Shown here: positions 26,113-33,832 of the stretch, piece by piece
How positions within the stretch are numbered: position 1 is the stretch's first letter
Layout of the letters: each line of letters begins with the position of its first letter
From: Dechloromonas denitrificans
GTDB taxonomy: Bacteria; Pseudomonadota; Gammaproteobacteria; Burkholderiales; Rhodocyclaceae
Direction of reading: 5' to 3'
Length of the DNA: 64,000 nt
Assembly: GCF_020510665.1 (NCBI RefSeq)
Contig: NZ_CP075187.1
Location: 62,001 to 126,000 of the forward strand
The notes under the pieces: model-generated
What the model was told of the DNA's origin: nothing
What the model saw: only the letters and a program-made list of their open reading frames with translations
The model's database searches: none
Made by a program: the position numbers and the translations under genes

Positions 26113-27249
26113 TTACTCGCTGGCGATGCTACGTCCAATAACGAGGCGCTGAATGTCGTTAGCACCTTCGTAGATCTGGCAGATACGCACGTCGCGGTAG
26201 ATCCGTTCAACCGGGAAGTCGCTGGTGTAGCCAACGCCGCCGTGAATCTGGATGGCATCGGAAGCAATCTTCTCGGCGGCTTCGGAGGCGAACATCTTGG
26301 CCATCGAAGCTTCCTTCAGGCAGGGCTTGCCGGCATCCTTCAGTGTGGCGGCGCGCCAGACCATCAGGCGGGCAGCATCGAGCAGGGTGTTCATGTCGGC
26401 CAGTTTGAAGTTGACGGCCTGGTGATCGATGATTGCTACGCCGAAAGTGACACGCTCCTTGGCGTAGCGGATGGCGGCTTCAAAGGCGGCGCGGGCCATG
26501 CCAATGCTCTGGGCGGCAATACCGATACGGCCGGCTTCGAGGTTGGAGAGGGCGATCTTGTAGCCTTCGCCTTCCTTGCCGAGCAGGGCGGAAGCCGGAA
26601 CGCGACAGTTTTCGAGGATGATCTGCACGGTATCGGATGCGTGCTGGCCCATCTTGTCTTCGGTGCGGCCAACGATGAAGCCCGGGGTGGCGGTCGGGAT
26701 CAGGAAGCAGGAAATGCCCTTCTTGCCGGCCGCCTTGTCGGTCACCGCGAAAACGATGGCCATGTGGGCGTGCTTGCCGGTGGTGATGAACTGCTTGACG
26801 CCATTCAGCACGAAGTGGTCGCCATCCTTGTCGGCGCGGGTGGTGATCGCGGCGGCATCGGAGCCGGTGTGCGGCTCGGTCAGACAGAAGCAGCCGAGCT
26901 TTTCGCCACGGGCGAGCGGCTTGAGCCATTCTTCCTTCTGCGCGTTGGTACCGTACTTCATGGTGATGCCGCAGGCCAGCGAGTTCTGCACCGAGACGAT
27001 GGTCGAGGTGGCACCGTCGCCGGCGGCGATTTCTTCCAGGGTCAGCACCAGGCTCATGTAATCCATGCCGGCACCATCCCATTCCTCGGGAACGACCATG
27101 CCCATGGCACCGAGTTCGCCCAGTTCTTTCAGGGCCTCAGCCGGGAAGGTGTGGTTCTTGTCCCATTCAGCGGCGAAGGGGGCGAGGCGCTCCTGCGCGA
27201 AAGCGCGCATCGAGTCACGGATCATTTCTTGTTCTTGGGTCAGGATCAT
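26113..27249 (-). CDS. Acyl-CoA dehydrogenase
   Basis: A 378-residue FAD flavoenzyme that introduces the alpha-beta double bond into acyl-CoA. CFCLTEPHTGSDAAAITTRA is the first family signature, and QIHGGVGYTSDFPVERIYRD is the second. YEGANDIQRLVIGRSIA is at the C terminus, with the catalytic Glu in YEG. It is distinct from the isovaleryl-CoA dehydrogenase at 30577 and is likely a short/branched-chain enzyme. The start overlaps the stop of the EamA gene (ATGA). Confidence 0.92.
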   Translation of the reverse strand: MILTQEQEMIRDSMRAFAQERLAPFAAEWDKNHTFPAEALKELGELGAMGMVVPEEWDGAGMDYMSLVLTLEEIAAGDGATSTIVSVQNSLACGITMKYGTNAQKEEWLKPLARGEKLGCFCLTEPHTGSDAAAITTRADKDGDHFVLNGVKQFITTGKHAHMAIVFAVTDKAAGKKGISCFLIPTATPGFIVGRTEDKMGQHASDTVQIILENCRVPASALLGKEGEGYKIALSNLEAGRIGIAAQSIGMARAAFEAAIRYAKERVTFGVAIIDHQAVNFKLADMNTLLDAARLMVWRAATLKDAGKPCLKEASMAKMFASEAAEKIASDAIQIHGGVGYTSDFPVERIYRDVRICQIYEGANDIQRLVIGRSIASE

Positions 27250-28151
27250 GCTGTTCTCTCCGAAAAAATTGTTGTCAGCCAGACGCCGGCAATAACCAGC
27301 AGGCCGCCGCCAAGGACGGCAGCACCAAGCCGTTCGTCAAGCAGGGCGGCGGCTTGCAGCACGGCAAAGACCGGGACCAGGTTGACGAAAGCCGAGGCCT
27401 TGGCAGCACCGAGGCGTTTGACGCCGTCGGCAAACCAGGTGAAGCCGAGCGCGGTGCCGCCGATCGCCAGGAAGGCGACGCTGGTCCAGACGCGCCACGA
27501 CCACTCGCTTAGTTCGATCCTGCCTTGCAGCAGTGCCGTCATTCCGAGTAGTGCGGCGCCAATCAGGCTGGCGTACAGCGTTGCGCCGAGTGGCGAAATG
27601 GTTCGCGTCGCCCGGCGGCCAATGAAGGTATATACCGTCCAGCACAGGACGCAGCCGATGATCAGCCACTCGCCGAGCCCGATTGCACCGTGCAGCAGGG
27701 CGAACGGGTCACCATTGCCGATCACCGTCAGGCAGCCGACGAGTGCGATTGCGATGCCGGCCAGTTTGACCGGCGTCATCCGTTCCTGGCCGAGAAACCA
27801 GGCGGCCAGCGCGGCAACGACCGGATTGAGCGCGACGACCAATGCGCCGCGCCCGGCCGGGATGTGCTTCAGACCGTAAAAAAAACACAGGGCATAGATA
27901 AAGATGCCGGTCAGTGCCAGGCCGGTGACGCTCCCCCATTCGCTGCTGCTCTGGAGCCGCGGGATACGGCCTTCGCTGAGCAGTGCGTAGCCGGCGAGAA
28001 CCAGTCCGGCGAGCAGAAACCGGAAGGCGGCAGCCATCAGCGGCGCAGGAAGCTCCTGCGCCACGATGCGTCCCGCAATCCAGGTGCCGCCCCACATGAA
28101 CATGGCCCCGACAAGCTTGAGATAGGTGATCGAACCGGCCTGCTGTGGCAC
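27246..28151 (-). CDS. EamA/DMT family transporter
   Basis: A 301-residue membrane protein with about ten hydrophobic segments in two EamA repeats (for example LVGAMFMWGGTWIAGRIV and LNPVVAALAAWFLGQERMT, then VAFLAIGGTALGFTWFADGV). The family exports metabolites such as amino acids. Its GTG start follows the thiolase stop directly (TAA then GTG) and its stop overlaps the acyl-CoA dehydrogenase start. It is therefore inside the operon, perhaps for efflux of a catabolic intermediate. Confidence 0.85.
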   Translation of the reverse strand: MPQQAGSITYLKLVGAMFMWGGTWIAGRIVAQELPAPLMAAAFRFLLAGLVLAGYALLSEGRIPRLQSSSEWGSVTGLALTGIFIYALCFFYGLKHIPAGRGALVVALNPVVAALAAWFLGQERMTPVKLAGIAIALVGCLTVIGNGDPFALLHGAIGLGEWLIIGCVLCWTVYTFIGRRATRTISPLGATLYASLIGAALLGMTALLQGRIELSEWSWRVWTSVAFLAIGGTALGFTWFADGVKRLGAAKASAFVNLVPVFAVLQAAALLDERLGAAVLGGGLLVIAGVWLTTIFSERTA

Positions 28152-29342
28152 TTAGAATATTTCCACGGCCAGTGCCGTGGCTTCGCCGCCACCGATGCAC
28201 AGCGAAGCGATACCGCGCTTGCCGCCGGTCTTCTTCAGGGCGCCGAGCAGGGTCACGATGATGCGCGCGCCGGAAGCGCCGATCGGGTGGCCCAGGGCGC
28301 AGGCGCCGCCGTGGATGTTGACCTTCTCGGCCGGCAGCTTGAGATCGTGCAGGGCGGCCATCGTGACGACGGCAAAGGCTTCGTTGATTTCCCACAGATC
28401 GACGCTGTCAGCCGTCCAGCCGGTCTTGGCCAGGAGCTTTTCCATCGCGCCGACCGGGGCCGACGGGAAGAGGGCGGGTACGCCTGCGTTGGTCGTGTGG
28501 CCGACGATCTTGGCGATCGGCTTGAGGCCGAGTTCGGCGGCCTTGGAAGCGCGCATCAGGACCATGGCGGCAGCGCCATCAGAAATCGACGACGAGTTGG
28601 CGGCGGTCACGGTGCCGTCTTTCTTGAACGCCGGCTTCAAAGTCGGGATTTTTTCGACGTTGACCGCGAAAGGACCTTCATCCTTGTCGACCACGACATC
28701 ACCCTTGCGGCCGGCAACGGTGACCGGAGCAATTTCCCAGTTGAAGGAGCCATTGTCGCTGGCTTCCTTGGCGCGGGTGGTCGAGCGGATGGCGTATTCG
28801 TCCTGAGCTTCGCGGGTGAAGCCGTAGTTGCTGGCGCACTCTTCGGCAAAGGTGCCCATCAGGCGACCACGGGTTTCCTTGGCGTAGGCATCTTCCAGGC
28901 CGTCCATGAACATATGGTCAAGCATCTGGCCGTGGCCGAGGCGGTAGCCGCTACGGGCCTTGGGCAGCAGGTACGGTGCATTGGTCATCGACTCCATGCC
29001 GCCGACCACGGTAACGCCGCTCGAACCGGCAAGAATGCCGTCGTGGCCAAGCATCGTGGCTTTCATGCCGGAGCCGCAAACCTTGCTGACCATCGCACAA
29101 CCGGCCGACAGCGGCAGACCGGCAAGCAGTGCCGCCTGGCGCACCGGTGCCTGGCCGACGCCGGCCGGCAGGACGCAGCCCATCAGCACTTCTTCAACCA
29201 GGTTGGCGTCGATGCCGGCACGCTCGACGGCCGCCTTGATGGCGACGGCAGCGAGTTGCGGACCGGTCAGGCCGGCAAAGGCGCCCTGAAAGCCACCCAT
29301 CGGGGTACGGGCGGCGGAAACGATAACGATCGGGTCATTCAT
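28152..29342 (-). CDS. Acetyl-CoA acetyltransferase (thiolase)
   Basis: A 396-residue thiolase that interconverts acetoacetyl-CoA and two acetyl-CoA. The nucleophilic Cys is in SKVCGSGMKATML, the catalytic His in GGACALGHPIGASGARI and the second Cys in LCIGGGEATAL. In this context it can finish acetoacetate use from leucine or condense acetyl-CoA toward PHB, since phaC lies at 33.8 kb. It is a biosynthetic-type length. Confidence 0.92.
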   Translation of the reverse strand: MNDPIVIVSAARTPMGGFQGAFAGLTGPQLAAVAIKAAVERAGIDANLVEEVLMGCVLPAGVGQAPVRQAALLAGLPLSAGCAMVSKVCGSGMKATMLGHDGILAGSSGVTVVGGMESMTNAPYLLPKARSGYRLGHGQMLDHMFMDGLEDAYAKETRGRLMGTFAEECASNYGFTREAQDEYAIRSTTRAKEASDNGSFNWEIAPVTVAGRKGDVVVDKDEGPFAVNVEKIPTLKPAFKKDGTVTAANSSSISDGAAAMVLMRASKAAELGLKPIAKIVGHTTNAGVPALFPSAPVGAMEKLLAKTGWTADSVDLWEINEAFAVVTMAALHDLKLPAEKVNIHGGACALGHPIGASGARIIVTLLGALKKTGGKRGIASLCIGGGEATALAVEIF

Positions 29343-29375
29343 GCTGAGTTTCTCCTTAGCGGTTTGTTATTAGGT

Positions 29376-30524
29376 TCAGGCGTCAAGCGCCTTCAAAGCG
29401 GCGTCGTAGCGTGCCGGCAAGTCGGACAGGCAATCGACAGTGATGCCGAGGTCGTGGATATGGCCATCCTTGAGGCCATAGATCCAGCCGTGGACGGTGA
29501 GTTGCTGGCCGCGTTGCCAGGCATCCTGGACCACCGGGTTGTGGCAGACATTGGCCACCTGTTCGAGTACGTTCAACTCGCACAGGCGGTCATGGCGATC
29601 TGCTTCGGGCAGGCTGTCGACGTTGGCCAGATGCTTGTTGTGCACGTCATGGACGTGGCGCAGCCAGAGATCGACGATGCCGACCCGGTCGCGACGCAGA
29701 GCGGCACCGACACCGCCGCAGCCATAGTGACCGACGACCATGATGTGCTTCACTTTGAGCACATCGACGGCGTACTGGATGACCGACAGGCAGTTCAGGT
29801 CGGTATGGACGACGACGTTGGCGACGTTGCGATGAACGAAGACTTCACCCGGCAGCAGGCCGACGATCTGGTTGGCCGGCACGCGCGAGTCAGAACAGCC
29901 GATCCAGAGGAACTCAGGGGTTTGCAGTTGCGACAGCTTGTCGAAATAGGTTGGGTCGACTTCCTGCATCTGGTTGGCCCAGGCGCGGTTGAAATCGAAC
30001 AGATGCGACAGGTTTTCGCTGCGGATTTCCTCTTCCGACCAGTTGTCGAGATCGAGTGCGAGGAACATCGTGCCTTCGATCGGCGTCTGGTAGTAATTCG
30101 GTGCCTCGGTGAAGCCGAGTTCGCGATAAAGCTTCACGGCCATGCGCATATTGGGCAGGGTGTCGATCATCAGCTTGCGATAACCGATCGTCTTGGCGGC
30201 CTTGATCGCGGCCATGGCCAACGCATTGCCGACGCCGTGGCCGCGTTCTTCTGGCTCGACGTAGAGGCGTTTCATCTCGCACACACCTTCGCTGCCGGCC
30301 AGTGAACGAACACCGACGCAACCCGCCGGTCGACCGTCGATTTCGGCAAAAAACAAGCGGCCTTCCGGTGCCGAATAGGCGCCGGGCAGGGAGGCCATTT
30401 CCTGATCGAAATTTTGATACGACAGATCGACGCCGAGCCAGGCAGCGTAATTGCGGAAGTACTGGCGAACCTGCTCCAGTGCTTCGGTATCGTTGGCGGT
30501 GAGGGTGCGAAGTGTAACGGTCAT
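29376..30524 (-). CDS. GNAT acetyltransferase fused to a beta-carbonic anhydrase
   Basis: The 382-residue product joins two domains in one frame. Residues about 1-155 form a GNAT N-acetyltransferase with the acetyl-CoA loop in EPEERGHGVGNALA and the C-terminal YRELGFTEAP. Residues about 165-382 form a beta-carbonic anhydrase (CO2/bicarbonate) with zinc ligands in GCSDSRVPANQI (C-x-D-x-R) and HYGCGGVGAAL (H-x2-C). Both domains look intact. Bicarbonate is a substrate of the nearby MCC carboxylase, a possible link. The acceptor of the GNAT domain is unknown. Confidence 0.88.
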   Translation of the reverse strand: MTVTLRTLTANDTEALEQVRQYFRNYAAWLGVDLSYQNFDQEMASLPGAYSAPEGRLFFAEIDGRPAGCVGVRSLAGSEGVCEMKRLYVEPEERGHGVGNALAMAAIKAAKTIGYRKLMIDTLPNMRMAVKLYRELGFTEAPNYYQTPIEGTMFLALDLDNWSEEEIRSENLSHLFDFNRAWANQMQEVDPTYFDKLSQLQTPEFLWIGCSDSRVPANQIVGLLPGEVFVHRNVANVVVHTDLNCLSVIQYAVDVLKVKHIMVVGHYGCGGVGAALRRDRVGIVDLWLRHVHDVHNKHLANVDSLPEADRHDRLCELNVLEQVANVCHNPVVQDAWQRGQQLTVHGWIYGLKDGHIHDLGITVDCLSDLPARYDAALKALDA

Positions 30525-30576
30525 GATTGAGTGCTCCTGTTGCCGGGCCCCCGTCGGGAGCCCGGCGGGAGCATGT

Positions 30577-31749
30577 TTATGCGGTTTCCGCGAAGAGTTC
30601 GCGACCGATCAGCATTCTACGGATTTCGGAGGTACCTGCCCCGATCTCGTAGAGCTTGGCATCGCGCCAGAGACGACCGGTCGAATATTCATTGGTGTAA
30701 CCAACCCCCCCCAGCGTCTGGATCGCTTCGCCAGCCATCCAGGTGGCCTTTTCGGCGGAATACAGAATGGCGCCGGCGGCATCCTTGCGCAGCGTGCGGG
30801 CGTGGTCGGTGTTATCGCAGGCCCGGCCCAGCGCATAGACGTAGGCACGGTTGGCCATCCAAGTTGAATACATGTCGGCGACCTTGCCTTGCATCAGCTG
30901 GAATTCGCCGATCGCCTGGCCGAACTGCTTGCGTTCGTGCAGGTAGGGGACGACGACATCCATGCAGGCGGCCATGATGCCGAGTGGGCCGCCGCAGAGC
31001 ACGGCGCGTTCGTAGTCGAGGCCGGACATCAGCACCTTGGTGCCGTTGCCGACGCCGCCCAGGACGTTTTCTTCCGGCACTTCGCAGTCGTCGAAGAACA
31101 GCGGAAAGGTGTTCGAGCCGCGCATGCCCAGCTTGTCGAGGTGGGTGCCGTGGGTAAAGCCCTTCATGCCCTTTTCGATGATGAAAGCGGTCATCCCCTT
31201 GGCGCCGGCATTGAGGTCGGTCTTGGCGTAGACCACCAGCGTGTCGGCGTCGCCGCCGTTGGTGATCCACATCTTGGCGCCGTTCAGCACGTAACGGTCG
31301 CCCTTCTTTTCAGCTTTCAACTTCATTGAAACAACGTCGGAACCGGCATTCGGTTCGGACATGGCCAGGGCGCCAACATGATCGCCGGAGATCAGTTTGG
31401 GCAGGTATTTCTGGCGCTGGGCGTCCGTACCATTGCGGCGGATCTGGTTGACGCACAGATTCGAGTGGGCACCGTAGGACAGGCCGACCGAAGCGGAGGC
31501 ACGCGAGATTTCCTCGAGTGCGACGATATGCGCCAGGTAGCCCATGTTGGTGCCGCCGTATTCCTCGCCGGCGGTCATGCCGAGCAGGCCCATGTCGCCG
31601 AACTTTTTCCACAGGTCGGCCGGGAATTCGTTAACGCGGTCGATTTCTGCGGCACGCGGGGCGATTTCGGCATCGGCAAAGGCCTTGACCGCATCGCGCA
31701 GCATGTTGATGTCTTCACCGAGACCGAAGTCGAGGCTAGGGATGTTCAT
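30577..31749 (-). CDS. liuA: Isovaleryl-CoA dehydrogenase
   Basis: A 390-residue acyl-CoA dehydrogenase that oxidises isovaleryl-CoA to 3-methylcrotonyl-CoA, the first committed step of the liu pathway. Marks are [40 protein letters not shown] and the C-terminal [19 protein letters not shown]. An Ala-Gly pair in place of the usual Glu after YEIG is typical of isovaleryl-CoA dehydrogenases, whose base lies elsewhere (near [13 protein letters not shown]). It lies 15 nt after the thioesterase stop. Confidence 0.92.
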   Translation of the reverse strand: MNIPSLDFGLGEDINMLRDAVKAFADAEIAPRAAEIDRVNEFPADLWKKFGDMGLLGMTAGEEYGGTNMGYLAHIVALEEISRASASVGLSYGAHSNLCVNQIRRNGTDAQRQKYLPKLISGDHVGALAMSEPNAGSDVVSMKLKAEKKGDRYVLNGAKMWITNGGDADTLVVYAKTDLNAGAKGMTAFIIEKGMKGFTHGTHLDKLGMRGSNTFPLFFDDCEVPEENVLGGVGNGTKVLMSGLDYERAVLCGGPLGIMAACMDVVVPYLHERKQFGQAIGEFQLMQGKVADMYSTWMANRAYVYALGRACDNTDHARTLRKDAAGAILYSAEKATWMAGEAIQTLGGVGYTNEYSTGRLWRDAKLYEIGAGTSEIRRMLIGRELFAETA

Positions 31750-31764
31750 GGTTTGTCTCCGTTT

Positions 31765-32214
31765 TTAAGTTTGTTTTTCAGTTTTGCCGTGCATCACCAT
31801 GATGGTTTGCTGCATCAGCGCACAGAGTGTTTCCCGGCCGTCTTTCACGGCGAAGACTTCAGCCTGGGTCACGATCAGTGTTCTTCCGGGGCGGACAACC
31901 TTGCCACGGGCAATCAGTTTTTCTCCATCGGCCGGGGCGACCAGATTCATCTTGTATTCCACGGTCAACACCGAGGCGGCAGGAGAAACCATAGTCATTG
32001 CGGCATAGCCGGCCGCTGAGTCAGCCATCATGCCGACCACGCCACCATGCACGAAACCGTGTTGCTGTTCGACTCCGGACCAGTGGGGCAGGTGGATTTC
32101 CGTCACCCCGTGTTCGACAACCGGCAGCGTGGCCTGAATCAGCGCCATGGCATTTTGCCGCGCAAAACTGTCGCGGACACGGTCGGAAAAGTGCGGATCG
32201 GAAATATGCGTCAT
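31765..32214 (-). CDS. PaaI-family hotdog thioesterase
   Basis: A 149-residue hotdog-fold acyl-CoA thioesterase. The core is QHGFVHGGVVGMMADSAAGYAAMTM (catalytic region, shown in part by HGGVVGMMADSA), followed by VEYKMNLVAPADGEKLIARG. It may release CoA from dead-end acyl-CoAs of leucine breakdown. It is the first gene after the palindromic operator at 32233-32248 and so probably opens the liu operon. The ATG at 32214 lies almost at the predicted transcription start. Confidence 0.87.
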   Translation of the reverse strand: MTHISDPHFSDRVRDSFARQNAMALIQATLPVVEHGVTEIHLPHWSGVEQQHGFVHGGVVGMMADSAAGYAAMTMVSPAASVLTVEYKMNLVAPADGEKLIARGKVVRPGRTLIVTQAEVFAVKDGRETLCALMQQTIMVMHGKTEKQT

Positions 32215-32220
32215 GGCATG

Positions 32221-32248
32221 ATTGTATTTACGTTGACGTTAACGTCAA
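32221..32248 (-). promoter_or_regulatory. Promoter of the liu operon with a perfect 16-bp MerR/LiuR-type operator
   Basis: TTGACGTTAACGTCAA at 32233-32248 is a perfect palindrome. Its outer TTGACG can serve as the -35 and TACAAT (minus strand, 32226-32221) as the -10, with a 16-bp spacer. This would start transcription close to the ATG at 32214. LiuR-type MerR regulators bind dyads with ACGT half-sites upstream of liu genes, and a MerR gene ends 30 bp away. Confidence 0.72.
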
Positions 32249-32277
32249 CTGATTCAACAAAGTTTTTTAACGAAGGT

Positions 32278-32673
32278 TCAGATGGCATTGCTCCGGCGCT
32301 TGAGCTCCTCGCTGCACTGCTGCTCGAACTGGCTGATTTCACTCAACATGGCTTCGATGTCTTCGCGCTGCTGCTCAAGTGCCGCACGGCGTTTTTCCAT
32401 GATGCGCAGACATTCGATCAGCTGTGGTGTTTCGTCCTCGGTATTCGAGTACATGCCGATCAGGTCCTTGATCTCGGCCAGCGACAGGCCGAGCCGTTTG
32501 CCGCGCAAGGCCATTTTCAGGCGGGCACGGTCGCGGCGGGTGAAGACGCGGGTTCGTCCTTCACGTTGCGGGGCAAGAATGCCCTGGTCCTCCCAGAAGC
32601 GGATGGTGCGCGGGGTGATGCCGAATTCGCGGGCCAGATCCGAAATGGCGAAGGTCGTGGAGGAGGCGTTCAC
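32278..32673 (-). CDS. liuR: MerR family transcriptional regulator, probable LiuR
   Basis: A 131-residue regulator with an N-terminal MerR winged helix (FAISDLAREFGITPRTIRFW, then EDQGILAPQREGRTRVFTRR). A long dimerisation coiled coil follows (IMEKRRAALEQQREDIEAML). There is no Cys-rich metal site, which fits a regulator of branched-chain acyl-CoA breakdown. I chose GTG 32673 because AGGA lies about 8 nt upstream; an in-frame TTG at 32700 has no ribosome site. The palindrome at 32233 is the likely operator. Confidence 0.82.
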   Translation of the reverse strand: MNASSTTFAISDLAREFGITPRTIRFWEDQGILAPQREGRTRVFTRRDRARLKMALRGKRLGLSLAEIKDLIGMYSNTEDETPQLIECLRIMEKRRAALEQQREDIEAMLSEISQFEQQCSEELKRRSNAI

Positions 32674-32775
32674 AGTGTGATCCTTGAATAATTCGGGCAA
32701 GTAAATCAGAAGAAAGGTGTTTTTTCAATCCGCTACCGTATGGTAATTTGTCCGGCCACGTCTTCTGGACTCATC

Positions 32776-33801
32776 ATGTCTTTGCATTATCCTCACGCCC
32801 AACCGCCCGCCGCCGGCGAATTGACCGAAGTTGCCCCGGGGGTCTTCTGGTTGCGCATGCCGCTTCCTTTCCTGCTTGATCACATCAATCTCTGGCTGCT
32901 GCGCGATGGTGATGGGTGGGTCATTGTCGATACCGGTTTTCCCGATGATGCCGTACGTGAAACCTGGTCGCAGATCATTGATTCGCTGGATGGCCCGGTA
33001 ACCCGGCTGATCGTCACGCATTTCCATCCCGACCATCTCGGTCTGGCGACCTGGCTGATGGAAAAGACGGGGGCTCCCTTGTTGATGACCAGCGGCGAGT
33101 TTCTGACGGCGCATGTCGTCTGGCATGAAGTGGCGGGCCACGGTGCGCGTTTCATGGTCGAACAGTTCCGCCAGCACGGACTGGATGCCGAGCATCTGGC
33201 CAAATTCGAAAAGCGCGGTTCGGGCTATCGCAAGGCGGTGCCGGCCTTGCCGGACTACTACCAACGGATCAAGGCGGGGGATGTCGTCACGGTCGACGGT
33301 AAAAAATGGCAAATAATCATTGGCCATGGACATGCACCTGAGCATATGGCGCTTTACTGCGCGGAACTTGACGTGGTAATTTCCGGCGACATGCTTTTGC
33401 CGAGAATTTCGACGAATGTCAGCGTTTTTGCTGCAACGCCGGATGCCGATGCCCTGGGCTGGTATCTGACGTCGCTGGATGAAATGGCTCGTCTGATTCC
33501 GGAGAAGACTCTTGTGTTGCCGTCGCACGGGTTGCCGTTTTATGGCGTCCAACCCCGGGTGGCGGATTTGCACGCACATCATGAAGAACGTTTGCGTGCC
33601 CTGGAGAATAGCTGTGATGACGCGCCGAAGAGCGCGGCCGAATTGCTCGATGTGCTGTTTCAGCGGGCACTCGATACGCATCAAACAATGTTTGCGATGG
33701 GCGAGGCAATCGCTCATCTCAATTACCTTGAACAAGCTGGTCGGATGTCACGAGTGACCGATACCGATGGTGTAATTCGATTCTTGCGGTTGCAGCAATA
33801 A
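32776..33801 (+). CDS. MBL-fold metallo-hydrolase with C-terminal helical domain
   Basis: A 341-residue metallo-beta-lactamase-fold protein. The metal site is THFHPDHLGLATWL, with further ligands in IIGHGHAPEHMALY, SGDMLLPRIS and LPSHGLPFYG. The C-terminal part (HHEERLRALENSCDDAPKSA) resembles the helical extension of lactamase/LACTB2-like hydrolases, which act on thioesters or RNA. ATG 32776 is preferred, though an in-frame ATG at 32740 exists. It lies directly before phaC on the same strand. Confidence 0.82.
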   Translation: MSLHYPHAQPPAAGELTEVAPGVFWLRMPLPFLLDHINLWLLRDGDGWVIVDTGFPDDAVRETWSQIIDSLDGPVTRLIVTHFHPDHLGLATWLMEKTGAPLLMTSGEFLTAHVVWHEVAGHGARFMVEQFRQHGLDAEHLAKFEKRGSGYRKAVPALPDYYQRIKAGDVVTVDGKKWQIIIGHGHAPEHMALYCAELDVVISGDMLLPRISTNVSVFAATPDADALGWYLTSLDEMARLIPEKTLVLPSHGLPFYGVQPRVADLHAHHEERLRALENSCDDAPKSAAELLDVLFQRALDTHQTMFAMGEAIAHLNYLEQAGRMSRVTDTDGVIRFLRLQQ

Positions 33802-33832
33802 CCCGCCGCGCACTGACAGAGGGAGTTTGAAG

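Noticed and set aside
26107..30305. Very long open frames on the plus strand (590 and 871 codons) opposite the acyl-CoA genes
   Set aside because: They are antisense shadows in GC-rich DNA. The minus-strand frames encode recognisable enzymes with intact motifs, and the plus-strand translations show no domains.
32951..32964. CCGTACGTGAAACC as a fourth parS site
   Set aside because: Only the right half matches (ACGTGAAAC); the left half breaks the palindrome at several core bases.
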